Shown here piece after piece: positions 29,850 through 38,689 of a stretch of DNA of 64,000 bases. Both the position numbers and the translations under genes were made by a program. The DNA is from SZUA-320 sp963707875. GTDB lineage: Bacteria > Gemmatimonadota > Gemmatimonadetes > Gemmatimonadales > GWC2-71-9. The stretch spans positions 375,588 through 439,587 of the forward strand of contig CAVPRU010000003.1 of NCBI GenBank assembly GCA_963707875.1, in the 5' to 3' direction. Numbering within the stretch: the first letter of the stretch is position 1; each line of letters starts with the position of its first letter. Below the pieces are notes generated by a model, which was not told the origin of the DNA, searched no databases, and was given only the letters and a program-made list of their open reading frames with translations.

Positions 29850-31283
29850 ATGCGCCAAGCAATCGGGATCGTTGTAGCGAGTATTGTTGTAGCAGCTTGC
29901 GGGACGGAGGGCAATACCCCGACCGAACCGCGCCCTCCCTCATTCGAGATCCTTGATGCCCTCCACAACCAGGGGAACCCGCGCTTTTTCCTGCTGCCAC
30001 CTATGGTGCCGTCGCCAGCCACCACAGGAATGTTCGATTCCAGCCTGTCACCAACAGTAGCCATTTGCGAAATGGCTCAAGCCGCGTGTGGGGTCACGGT
30101 GGCCTCGTATACCATGACCAGCGGGTCAGGCTCCGAGTTGGTCCGAGTTGATCCTTTCAACGAGCACTACGCCGTCAATTGGCATACCGATCAGTTCAGT
30201 CTTGACCTCCAGAAGACGTACCGCATCACCATCTCAGTCAGCGGCCTAAGCTTGGGGCACGCTGACGTGGCCGTGGTGGCGACCGGGAAGGAGTTGAAGA
30301 ACATCAACACCGGAGAGTTTGTCCCCCTCAAAGATGGCCGCACCCTGCCAATCAAGTTCAGGATTGACCAAGGCATTTTTCCGCTGGTGCTTTCGGCAGT
30401 ATCTGGTGATGGACAGTCGGCACTCCTTGGCAGTGTCCTTCCAGCACCCATCGTAGCCAGGCTGACGGATGCTGGTGGCTACCCGGTGGGAGGGTATCAG
30501 GTGAGCTTCGCGGCGGCGAGCGGGTCTGGTGAGGTAATCCCGGTCACTGGGACGACAGGTGCGGACGGCGTGGCCACTGCGACCTGGACGCTGGGAAGCA
30601 TGGTTGGACTACAAACCGTAGAGGCCAGTGCAGCGAACACCACCGGGCCGGTCACTTTCTCAGCGGCTGGGATCTCGCCTCTCCCCTCCTGGTGCGATAC
30701 CAACATCAATTTCGATGATGGCACGGTACCAGTGGGTTGGGGCACGCTAGTGGTTAGGGGCGGACCCGGATTGATCAATGGCAGGGTTGAGGGCCATCCG
30801 ACCGACAGCGGGATGCGATTGGATTCGCCGACCGAGCCTGCAGGCCCATTGTCGAGAGTCATCGTGGAGTATGATGCGAGCAGTGTGTCGTCCTTCTGGG
30901 GCATGAATCACGGTTTCACGCTCGAGACCGATCAGGGCGTGTGGTGGTTCCTGGAACAGACTGCCAACGCCAGCTACGGACCCAACAACCTAGCGTTCCG
31001 AATTGATCAGATGGACGCTCCGACTGGCGCCGCAACCACGGTGACCGAACATGCGTTGACAGTGCGGCCGTACACCTACGGCGACCAGCACTACCGGATC
31101 GAGATCACTAACGGGCTCGTGCAATGGACTGTCACAAACCTGACCACGGCTCAAGTGGTAAGCGTATCACAGACGATTCCAGCCACGTTGTTGCTTACTG
31201 ATGTGCACCGGGTGTACTGGGACGTCTACACAACCACGGGCTCCATTACATGGGGTGACAACCTGACGATTAGCTGTCAGTAA
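29850..31283 (+). CDS. Lipoprotein with Ig-like domain and ConA-like C-terminal domain
   Basis: 477 residues from ATG 29850. A lipoprotein signal ends at IVVAACG (cysteine 17). Residues ~30-170 form an all-beta region containing GRTLPIKFRID. Residues ~180-275 are an Ig-like/invasin-type repeat (ARLTDAGGYPVGGYQVSFAA, GADGVATATWTLG). From ~290, CDTNINFDDGTVPVGW to the end (WGDNLTISCQ) looks like a lectin/glucanase sandwich similar in kind to the tail of the divergent regulator. It is likely anchored to a membrane and displayed, possibly binding glycans or peptides. Function unknown. Confidence 0.68.
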   Translation: MRQAIGIVVASIVVAACGTEGNTPTEPRPPSFEILDALHNQGNPRFFLLPPMVPSPATTGMFDSSLSPTVAICEMAQAACGVTVASYTMTSGSGSELVRVDPFNEHYAVNWHTDQFSLDLQKTYRITISVSGLSLGHADVAVVATGKELKNINTGEFVPLKDGRTLPIKFRIDQGIFPLVLSAVSGDGQSALLGSVLPAPIVARLTDAGGYPVGGYQVSFAAASGSGEVIPVTGTTGADGVATATWTLGSMVGLQTVEASAANTTGPVTFSAAGISPLPSWCDTNINFDDGTVPVGWGTLVVRGGPGLINGRVEGHPTDSGMRLDSPTEPAGPLSRVIVEYDASSVSSFWGMNHGFTLETDQGVWWFLEQTANASYGPNNLAFRIDQMDAPTGAATTVTEHALTVRPYTYGDQHYRIEITNGLVQWTVTNLTTAQVVSVSQTIPATLLLTDVHRVYWDVYTTTGSITWGDNLTISCQ

Positions 31284-31334
31284 CCAGGGAAGCGGCGGGG
31301 CAGGAGCCGGACTCTTCCTGGCTCCTGCCCCGCC

Positions 31335-31380
31335 GCCCTTCCCCCCTCCCCCATCCTCCCGTACCTTCGCGGGGGAGGCA
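31335..31380 (+). promoter_or_regulatory. Leader of the trypsin-nuclease gene with TACCTTCG box; second copy of 46-bp element
   Basis: TACCTTCG at 31362-31369 resembles the TAnnTTTG box seen at 19572 and is followed by GGGGGAGG and ATG 31384. No TTTG is present at the expected upstream distance, so the promoter reading is tentative. The block is 38/46 identical to 25535-25580. Confidence 0.4.
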
Positions 31381-31383
31381 CCC

Positions 31384-33269
31384 ATGGCCGTCATCAACCC
31401 CCAGGCCGATCTCGACACCGCCGCCCGGTTCGCCCGGGCCCTGGCCCAGCAGAAGGCCACCTCCGACGAAGCCAAGGCCTACGCCGAGGCCCGGCGCCGG
31501 GACTTCGTCCAGGACACCGGGAGCACCTTCCTCGAATCCATCATCGCCGACAGCGACCTCCTCCCGATCCGGCACTTCGCCATCGGCCAGCTCGCCGCCG
31601 CCACCGTGGGCCGGATCTTCCTCGCCGCCCCCGACGGCTCCGGCACCGGGTTCGCCACCGGCTTCCTGGTCGCCCCCGGCGTCCTCATCACCAACGGCAC
31701 GTCCTCCAGTCCCCCGTCTGGGCCCGGAGCGCCACCCTCACCATGGACGCGGAGGACGACCTCGATGGCCTCCCCCGGCCCCCACGAGTCTTCAAGTTCA
31801 CCCCCGACCAGCTCTTCCTGGCCGACCGGGAACTCGACTTCGCCTTCGCCGCCGTCGCCCCCCGCGCGGTGGACGGCACCCCGCTCGGCGGCTACGGCTA
31901 CCTCAAGCTCTTCGGCCGCACCGGCAAGGTGGCCGCCGGCGAATACGCCACCATCATCCAGCACCCCGACGGCCGCCAGAAACACCTCGCCATCCGGAAC
32001 AACCAGATCACCGTCTACGCCCAGGACGGCGACCTCTCCGACGCCGACCGGGCCGCCAACAACTTCCTCTACTACTCGACCGATACCCTCCCCGGCTCCT
32101 CCGGCGCCCCGGTCTTCTCCGACCAGTGGTACGTGATCGCCCTCCACCGCGCCGGTGTCCCCGAGACCCGGACCCGCGGCGGCAAGACGACCCTGGTCCG
32201 CAAGCAGAACCGCCCGGCAACCCCACCAAGGAGGTCCAGTTCGTCTCCAACGAGGGGGTCCGGGTGAGCCGGATCCTGGCTCGGCTCAAGGTCCTGTCAG
32301 AGTCCGGCGACCCCGACCAGCGGTCCCACGCCAGCCGGGCCCTGGAGGCGGTCACCACCGCCGCCGGCTCCCCCGAGAACGGGCCCTTTGCCCGCCCCAC
32401 GGCCCGGATCGCCCTGCTCGGCGCACCCGACCAGCCCGGGGGCCAGCCGGTGGTTGAGAGCTTCGAGATCGTCCACCGGAAGGCCGAGGAGTTCCCCGAG
32501 AACACGGGCTACAACCCCAGGTTCCTCCGGGGCCACCCGATCCCCCTCCCGACCCCATCCACCGAGCTCCGCCCCGAGCTGGCGCCCCGGCTCGACCGGC
32601 CCGGGGGGCACCTCCTCCCGTTCCGGCACTTCACCACCGCCATGCACGCCCGCCGGCGGCTCCCGGTCTTTGCGGCCATCAACATCGACGGCCGCCACAA
32701 GCCCGAGGGGGCGATGCCGAAGCGGCCCGGCTGGTCGCTCGACCCCCGGATCGACGAGGCCCATCAGCCCGACGACTCCATCTTCAGCTCGATGCTCCAG
32801 CGGGGGCACATGGCCGCGCGGGACCACGTCTACTGGGGGAAGACCCCGGCCGAGGTGGCCCAGGCCGACCTCCACAGCTTCACGCTGACCAACGTCTGCC
32901 CCCAGGATCCGGGCCTTCAATGCCAGCAAGGAGTGGTATGAACTGGAGCGGCAGATCATCGAGGGGGCGGAGGAGGAGGACAGGCGGGTGACCCTCTTCC
33001 TGGGCCCGATCCTCCGGTCCACCGATCCGTCATATGACGACCTCCGGGGGTCTGGATCGTCGGCGGTGATGGGCACCCGGATCCGGATCCCGCTCCGGTT
33101 CTGGAAGATCGTCTGCTGGCTGGAGCGGGGGCTCCGGCACAAGGCCTTCCTGCTGGATCAGCGGGACGAGCTGGGGGTGGCGGGGCCGCTGGAGCTGGCG
33201 TTCACCCCGACCAAGGGGGTGGTGGAGAGCACGGTGGCGGAGATCGGGGAGCTGACCGGGCTCGACTAA
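31384..33269 (+). pseudogene. Trypsin-like protease fused to DNA/RNA non-specific endonuclease, three frameshifts
   Basis: About 628 residues once three single-base shifts are allowed. Residues ~75-265 are a trypsin/V8-like domain: GTGFATGFLVAPGVLITN, then (after a 1-base loss at ~31700 that hits the catalytic-His motif) VLQSPVWARSATLTM, and the nucleophile loop LPGSSGAPVFSDQWYVIALH. A second shift near 32205 leads to a linker and a NUC-family nuclease: LQRGHMAARDHVYWG, HSFTLTNVCPQ, then a third shift near 32905 into AFNASKEWYELERQI. The usual DRGH appears as QRGH. There is no signal peptide, so it would act in the cytoplasm, where protease-controlled nucleases suggest a defence or suicide role (inference). 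Confidence 0.78.
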
Positions 33270-33424
33270 TTGGGGATTGCCTGAACCCGATTCCGGGCCC
33301 ATTCTCTCCCTTTGGTGATGATCCATCCCACGAGCCTGGCCAGGATAATTCTCAACTCAATGAGTGAGGGACGCGGAGTCATGGCAAAGGTTCCGAGCAA
33401 GGTCAGCAACCGCGATCGCCGCGA

Positions 33425-34612
33425 ATGAGCCACGGATTTGGGAGAAGACCGTGCGACTGGCCTTACCGCGGTCTGTGCCTCGTCCTCTTCATCTCCCCGT
33501 TCCTCGCGCCGGGGTTCGTCCAAGCCCAGGGTGCCACCGGCAAGGCGTGGTCGCTCTCTGATGAACCGACCCTTCACCTTGAGGCTTCAGGCTCAGGGCC
33601 GTCCCTGTTCCTTCACGTTTCCGGGGTGATACGACTCCACGACGGACGCATAGTGGTTGCCGATGGCGCCACCAGTGAGCTCAGGATCTTCGACCCACGG
33701 GGGCGCCACAGTGAGACGTTTGGGCGTGATGGAGCGGGCCCGGGAGAGTTCCGCCGACTCGGATGGGTTGGCCGGGTCGGTGACACGCTGTTGATCTACG
33801 ATGACGGCCTCCGCCGGATCACCCGCGTTGCGTTCACCCCAAAGGCCCACCTGGTCGACATCACCAGGGTAACCGCAGTGAGTACCAGAGGGCGGTATTC
33901 GGTGGTGGGACATTTGTCGACCGGGGAGTGGCTGGTCACAACGGGTGTCTCCCCCTCATTCAGCGGGCCCCCCGGGGTCCATCGCCTTTCACAATCGTTC
34001 GGGATATTGCCGAGAGCGGCTGATGATTCGGTACGTTGGGTGCGGGAGCTGCCAAGCGCCGCCGTGTTTGTCTACAACCCGAACGGGAAGATTGAGGAGG
34101 CATCAGTCGTCTTCGTGGGGTTTGGTCCCTGGGCGGCCGGGCAGGCGGCGGGCGGGGTAGTCTGGCTGGGGGAATCCAGCTCCGATACCCTCATCATGCT
34201 CTCGCCCCCGTACCTCGCCTCGAGGTCCGTCCACCTTTCTACCAGACGGACTCGCCTGACGGCGAGCTTGGTTCAGAAGGCCCTCGAAGCGGAATTGGCG
34301 ACGGCGCGGACGGATCGGGCGGCCGCCACGACCCGGGCAAGGTTTTCACCACCTCAACTCCCGGAGTACCTGCCCACCTTCGGGCGGCTCATTGCTGCGC
34401 CTGAATCGGAACTTTGGGTTGAGACCTGGTCGACAACATCTCAGGAACCTGTGCGGTACTGGATCCTTGGCCAGAATGGGGCGATCAGGGGGCACCTTGA
34501 GGGGCCACCTGGCTTCCGGATCCATGAGGCGGGTCGTGACTACGTGCTGGGTATCTACCGAGATACTGACGACGTCGAGCATGTGCGGCTCTACACCCTA
34601 TTCCGGCACTGA
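33425..34612 (+). CDS. Exported protein, probable six-bladed propeller
   Basis: 395 residues from ATG 33425; a hydrophobic segment (GLCLVLFISPFLAPG) ending near VQAQ suggests export despite an unusually long basic start. The body contains strand-turn units such as GVIRLHDGRIVVADGATSEL, IFDPRGRHSETFGRDGAGPG and VGDTLLIYDDGLRRI, typical of NHL-like 6-bladed propellers abundant in this phylum. Such proteins bind ligands or partners; no catalytic motif is visible. It is a single gene after the trypsin-nuclease locus and convergent with the acyltransferase of the lipid cluster. Confidence 0.65.
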   Translation: MSHGFGRRPCDWPYRGLCLVLFISPFLAPGFVQAQGATGKAWSLSDEPTLHLEASGSGPSLFLHVSGVIRLHDGRIVVADGATSELRIFDPRGRHSETFGRDGAGPGEFRRLGWVGRVGDTLLIYDDGLRRITRVAFTPKAHLVDITRVTAVSTRGRYSVVGHLSTGEWLVTTGVSPSFSGPPGVHRLSQSFGILPRAADDSVRWVRELPSAAVFVYNPNGKIEEASVVFVGFGPWAAGQAAGGVVWLGESSSDTLIMLSPPYLASRSVHLSTRRTRLTASLVQKALEAELATARTDRAAATTRARFSPPQLPEYLPTFGRLIAAPESELWVETWSTTSQEPVRYWILGQNGAIRGHLEGPPGFRIHEAGRDYVLGIYRDTDDVEHVRLYTLFRH

Positions 34613-34766
34613 GGAGACCACCGATCGCGAGGCTCGATCGATCGAGTACATAGAACGGGCAGAGTTTCTGACACCGAGGCAACGGGACAAGATCTTCTGG
34701 GCCCAGCGAGATGCGCGTCGAAGGCGAGCCCGCCCGCTCGCGGGCGCTGGCACGCGCTGGTAAACA

Positions 34767-35786
34767 TCACACATCACGGACGTCGACGTGAATGCGATGA
34801 AGTGTTGCGGCAGGCTCCAGGATCAGTCGGTAGGGAATGATTGGCGACAGGAGACTCGGCGTCCCGTTCCGAAGGGCCGTTACCCCTGCTTCATCTTCCC
34901 GGTGGATCAGGTAGCAGTAGGCGATCCCCAGATCATGCGCTGCGGCCATGACGGCGGCAAGGAGCTGGGGTGCAAGCCGTGACCCAGTGCCGAACCAGTC
35001 ATAGAGGTACCATGAGCGGAGCTCTTCGGCGGGTCCGGGAATCGGAGGGCACCAGCGGTCTAACCCGGGTACGGTGCTTCTCGCCGCACGGAGGAGTCGA
35101 AGCGGCCAAGGCAGGGATTCGACGACCTCAGCGAAGATCCCCTCATTGCTCCAGGCGGAGCACCCGGCTGATTGGCTGCCGTTTGTCGCGATCCACGAAC
35201 CCCGGTGCCCTCGGGTGCTGAGGTGACGTTCGGGTGTGGGGCAGAAATCGAACGGCCCCGCGGTGGCGAGCAACTGGCGATGGACCTCCTCTGGCGAGGT
35301 GAGCACCGCTGCGCGCCGCGCCTCCGTGGGAGGACGGACCGGAAGGACGAGGTATCGGTAACCACCGACGTCGGTCCCCCCAAGCGCCGTCAGGAGTCGG
35401 TGCGCGGGCTTGTTTGCCGCCATGACATATGTATACGCCATGGTGGAACGCTCTCGAGCCCAGACTCGAGTGGCTTCGCAAAGCATCTGGGCCACGCCCC
35501 GGCCTCGTGCCGCAGGGTCAACCCGGAGGTCGAGATAGAGTGCCGCGCGACACGGCTCACCGCGAAAGACGACTGGCTTGATGGCCGCCCCCGCCACTCC
35601 GGCCAGTCGACCCTGCTCCCGCGCCGTGAAGATTGTCCATTCGCTGAACCCCTCGATCCTCGAATGGAAGGTGGGGCGCCGGAAGGAGAGCTGGAGGCCG
35701 GTGCCCTGCACGCAGCGTCGCTCGAGTTCCAATGCCTCGCCGCTGTCCTCGGGTGTGTAGGTGCCGAGGAGGAATTCACTGGGCAC
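34767..35786 (-). CDS. GNAT-family acyltransferase (last gene of lipid-like cluster)
   Basis: 339 residues from GTG 35786, chosen because GGAGG lies about 9 bases upstream and the overlap with the DUF3419 stop is then only 11 bases. The N-terminal half has the GNAT acyl-CoA site LRVDPAARGRGVAQMLCEA, preceded by AALYLDLRV and followed by YVMAANKPAHRLL. The second half (to LHRIHVDVRDV) looks like a degenerate second GNAT-type domain with WYLYDWFGTGSRLAPQLL. In this operon it may acylate an amino group introduced by the BtaA-like enzyme upstream (inference). Confidence 0.78.
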   Translation of the reverse strand: MPSEFLLGTYTPEDSGEALELERRCVQGTGLQLSFRRPTFHSRIEGFSEWTIFTAREQGRLAGVAGAAIKPVVFRGEPCRAALYLDLRVDPAARGRGVAQMLCEATRVWARERSTMAYTYVMAANKPAHRLLTALGGTDVGGYRYLVLPVRPPTEARRAAVLTSPEEVHRQLLATAGPFDFCPTPERHLSTRGHRGSWIATNGSQSAGCSAWSNEGIFAEVVESLPWPLRLLRAARSTVPGLDRWCPPIPGPAEELRSWYLYDWFGTGSRLAPQLLAAVMAAAHDLGIAYCYLIHREDEAGVTALRNGTPSLLSPIIPYRLILEPAATLHRIHVDVRDV

Positions 35787-36885
35787 GGGCCACCGCCTCC
35801 CACGCCAGAAAGTCGTATGCAAACGACCGATCGACCGTTGCCAGTTGGCGCTCTATCACGCGATCCCGCCTGAGATCCGGCGCCATCGCGTCGTCCGGGT
35901 CGTACCGGGTGAGGAACTGCCGCATCAGGATCCGCGCCCCGGGGGCGGCTGCGCGCGCAACGCCGCCGAGGAGGCGAGCCATCTCGTGCTCGTCGAGAAA
36001 CGAGGGGACGTCGGACAGGGAGAACCCGGTGTATCGCCCTGGCGGACAGCTCTCGAGGTGCTCCAGCAGACTTGCCACCTCGTGGGTCAGGAGCCCGGTC
36101 CGAGCTCGGATGACCGTGCACACGCGTTCGTCGAGATACGGCGGCAGGTCATCGGTCGTGAGACGCCCCGTGAGAACGAGGGCCAGGACGGCGCTCTCCC
36201 GGGCGAGGCACCGCTGCAGCAGGGCCTCGATCCTGTCATGAATCATCTTGCCGGGCGAAACCCGGTGCTTGGACTCGAAGGCGGGATCTCCCAGCAACCA
36301 GCGCACCGCAGGGCGGCTCAGCGCGAGACTGAACGCCGCTCGCCACGCTGGTCGTTGCCAGTGATGCGCAACGAATGCCCGCTGGGCGTCGAGGTCCGTG
36401 AATCGAAAGAGCTCCCGCACCATGCCGGGAGCGGCGAGCGTCCCGAGCAGGGCGGCTCGGCCGAAATACCGTTCCCATCGCCCTCGGTACAAGATCCCGC
36501 TCGCGACATCATTGGGCCGCGCCGTCCAAAACTCCTGGGTCGCCGGTTCGAGAGCCCCCAGCAGGCCATGCAGCGTCGAGTGGCGTTCGCGAGGCGTCCC
36601 TGTGTGCAGGCCGAGAAAGGTGGCGTATTCGCTGTGCTCAAGATGCTGCAGGGCGGCGACCTTGAGCGCAAGGAGGTGATCCTGCGCGGGATTGCAGTCG
36701 ATCGCGTGAACCTGCGCGAGTCCGGCGGCGAGCAGGTTCAAAGGGCGGTCGCCGCCACCGGTGATGCAGAGGATACGTTCGCCAACTCCCGTTCGGAGCC
36801 AGGATGCCTCGGGCCGCCAATCCTCGTTAACGGCGGTGTAGTTGAGGCCGTTCCAGAATCCGGTCGCAGCGTCGGCGACTTTCAT
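35776..36885 (-). CDS. DUF3419 / BtaA-like SAM:lipid 3-amino-3-carboxypropyl transferase
   Basis: 369 residues, ATG 36885 overlapping the ABC ATPase stop as ATGA. The SAM-binding strand-loop is GERILCITGGGDRPLNLLA, with HAIDCNPAQDHLLALKVAAL as the acidic motif, the arrangement seen in DUF3419/BtaA proteins. Later SLSDVPSFLDEHEMARLLG and GARILMRQFLTRYDP also fit. BtaA moves the homoserine part of SAM onto the hydroxyl of diacylglycerol to make betaine-lipid precursors. Here the acceptor could be a lipid made by the upstream genes. Confidence in family is good; substrate is open. Confidence 0.8.
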   Translation of the reverse strand: MKVADAATGFWNGLNYTAVNEDWRPEASWLRTGVGERILCITGGGDRPLNLLAAGLAQVHAIDCNPAQDHLLALKVAALQHLEHSEYATFLGLHTGTPRERHSTLHGLLGALEPATQEFWTARPNDVASGILYRGRWERYFGRAALLGTLAAPGMVRELFRFTDLDAQRAFVAHHWQRPAWRAAFSLALSRPAVRWLLGDPAFESKHRVSPGKMIHDRIEALLQRCLARESAVLALVLTGRLTTDDLPPYLDERVCTVIRARTGLLTHEVASLLEHLESCPPGRYTGFSLSDVPSFLDEHEMARLLGGVARAAAPGARILMRQFLTRYDPDDAMAPDLRRDRVIERQLATVDRSFAYDFLAWEAVARAQ

Positions 36886-37562
36886 TCAATCCCTGAGGTT
36901 AGTCGCCCATCCACAATTCGCAGCAGTCGGTCCGCGGCGGACTCCAGGCGTTGATCGTGAGTGGCAATCAGGATCGCAGCCCCGCGGGTGCGCGCGGTTC
37001 GGACCAGCAGGTCGGCCACCTGCCGACCAAGCGCCCCATCCAGACTGGCCGTCGGCTCGTCAGCCAGCACCAGTGCGGGACGGTGGACAAGCGCACGGGC
37101 AATGGACACGCGCATCTCCTCACCTCCGGACAGTTCGGTCGGCAGGTGATCGGCTCGTTTTTCGAGACCCAGTTCCTCAATCAGACGGTCGGTTTCGAGG
37201 AGGCCTTCGTGGGTGGGCAGTCCGCCGAGAGCTGCCATCATCCTGATGTTGTCCCTGGCGGTCAACCGGGACAACAGGGCGGACCGTTGAAAGACGAACC
37301 CGACGGAGATGGCGCGCAGGGCCCGCCTCGCCGAGGGCGTCAGGGTATCGAGTGCCCTGCCGGCCAGGGTCACCCGTCCAGTCTCCGGGGTGAGGAGCCC
37401 GGCCGACAGGGCAAGCAGTGTCGTCTTCCCGGAACCACTTGGCCCTTGAAGGAGGACGACTTCGCCCGGCGCGAGCGCCAGAGATACGTCGCTGACTGCG
37501 ATGACAGCGCGCGCACCGAGCCCACGCCGGCGGCTCACCCCTTCAAGGCAGAGGACGTTCAC
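36882..37562 (-). CDS. ABC transporter ATP-binding protein, LolD/MacB-like
   Basis: 226 residues from GTG 37562, overlapping the permease stop as GTGA. Walker A is LLQGPSGSGKTTLLAL (about 38-53), the Q-loop VGFVFQRSALLSRLT, the signature LSGGEEMRVSIARALV, Walker B ALVLADEPTASLDG and the switch His in LIATHDQRL. Size and sequence match ATPases that pair with FtsX-like permeases for lipoprotein or lipid export. With the adjacent permease it forms an exporter inside the lipid-like operon. Confidence 0.92.
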   Translation of the reverse strand: MNVLCLEGVSRRRGLGARAVIAVSDVSLALAPGEVVLLQGPSGSGKTTLLALSAGLLTPETGRVTLAGRALDTLTPSARRALRAISVGFVFQRSALLSRLTARDNIRMMAALGGLPTHEGLLETDRLIEELGLEKRADHLPTELSGGEEMRVSIARALVHRPALVLADEPTASLDGALGRQVADLLVRTARTRGAAILIATHDQRLESAADRLLRIVDGRLTSGIE

Positions 37563-38689
37563 GGTCGGAAGGCCTCGAGCGGGTCGAGCCGGCGCAGCCG
37601 TGCCACCGGAATCGCTGCGGCGAGAACGGCGGCGGCGACGAAGATGCCGAGGATCCGGAGGTCGTCGTCCCAGGCGAAGGCGAGGGCCACGGTCGGGGCG
37701 ACGCGATCGAGGATCAGCGCCAGCAGTCTGGCCGCTGCGCTGCCCGCCACCACACCGGCGACAGCGAGCACTCCGGCTCGGAGCGGCAGCAGGATCCCGA
37801 GGGATCCCGCCGAGGCGCCCACGGCCAGGAGAACCGCGATTTCCCCGCGCAGTTCCTCCACCATCCCCTGGATGAGGAGGATGACAAGCACTGCGGCCAC
37901 CGTGATGCCCAGGAGGCCCACCAGACGCATCACCGGGAGGATGCCGGCCGCCACCTCGCGGACGTTGTTGGCGACGAAACTGTCGCGGGACATGATCTCC
38001 ACATGTTGGAGCCGGCTCGCGATACCTTGAGCCACCATGGTTCGATCCGCCCCGGGTTCGAGTTGGACGGCGACGAACGAATATCGCTCCGGCATCCCGA
38101 GCGAACGGCGCACCGCATCAAGATCGAAGAAGGCGAACTGGGTCGCCAAGAGATTGGTGCCGCTGGTCAAGCCGACCACGAGCTTGGGCGTGCCGTTGAC
38201 GAGCACGGTGTCGCCGAGTCCAACGTTGAGTCGGTACGCGGCGGCGCGATCAAGGGCGGTCTCCTCGGAACCGGCGGGGTTCCGGCCCGCCCGGAGCATC
38301 GGCGGGCCGCCCAGGGCATTGGGCCTGGTGCCGATTCCCATCAGGGTGAGCGAGCGTCCCGGGTTTGCGGCGGACGACACCGTGAGAAATCCACGCACCA
38401 GTGGGCCGACTGCCGCCACGCCGGGTGTCGCCCGGATGGAATCGTCGGTCCACGAGGGCAGCAGCCCGGACGAGCGGATCAGGTTGTCCGTCCCCTCGGG
38501 CGCCACCCACAGATCAATGGTTGGTTGCCCGGCATAGTCCCGAACGCTCTCCACCAGGCTGCGATGCGCGGCGGTCAGCACGAGCACCAACAGCGAAGTG
38601 AGGGTGATGCCCGCCCCAGTGATGGCAACGCGCAGGGGGCGGCCCCGAAGCGAGCGCCACAGCATGATCGTCGCACCGATCCGCGGCAC
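37559..38689 (-). CDS. FtsX-like ABC transporter permease
   Basis: 376 residues. GTG 38689 overlaps the upstream stop as TAGTG; ATG 38665 is an alternative. One N-terminal helix (VAITGAGITLTSLLVLVLTA), a ~220-residue extracytoplasmic domain (SLTLMGIGTRPNALGG, LVVGLTSGTNLLATQ) and three C-terminal helices (VGLLGITVAAVLVILLIQG and others) give the MacB/FtsX topology. The C-terminus ARLRRLDPLEAFRP is the classic DPxEAFR ending of this family. It would extract or move a substrate such as a modified lipid across or out of the inner membrane. Confidence 0.9.
   Translation of the reverse strand: MPRIGATIMLWRSLRGRPLRVAITGAGITLTSLLVLVLTAAHRSLVESVRDYAGQPTIDLWVAPEGTDNLIRSSGLLPSWTDDSIRATPGVAAVGPLVRGFLTVSSAANPGRSLTLMGIGTRPNALGGPPMLRAGRNPAGSEETALDRAAAYRLNVGLGDTVLVNGTPKLVVGLTSGTNLLATQFAFFDLDAVRRSLGMPERYSFVAVQLEPGADRTMVAQGIASRLQHVEIMSRDSFVANNVREVAAGILPVMRLVGLLGITVAAVLVILLIQGMVEELRGEIAVLLAVGASAGSLGILLPLRAGVLAVAGVVAGSAAARLLALILDRVAPTVALAFAWDDDLRILGIFVAAAVLAAAIPVARLRRLDPLEAFRP

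Noticed and set aside
34725..34746. GC-rich hairpin after the propeller-like protein gene as a terminator
   Set aside because: Stem of only six pairs and no T-run.
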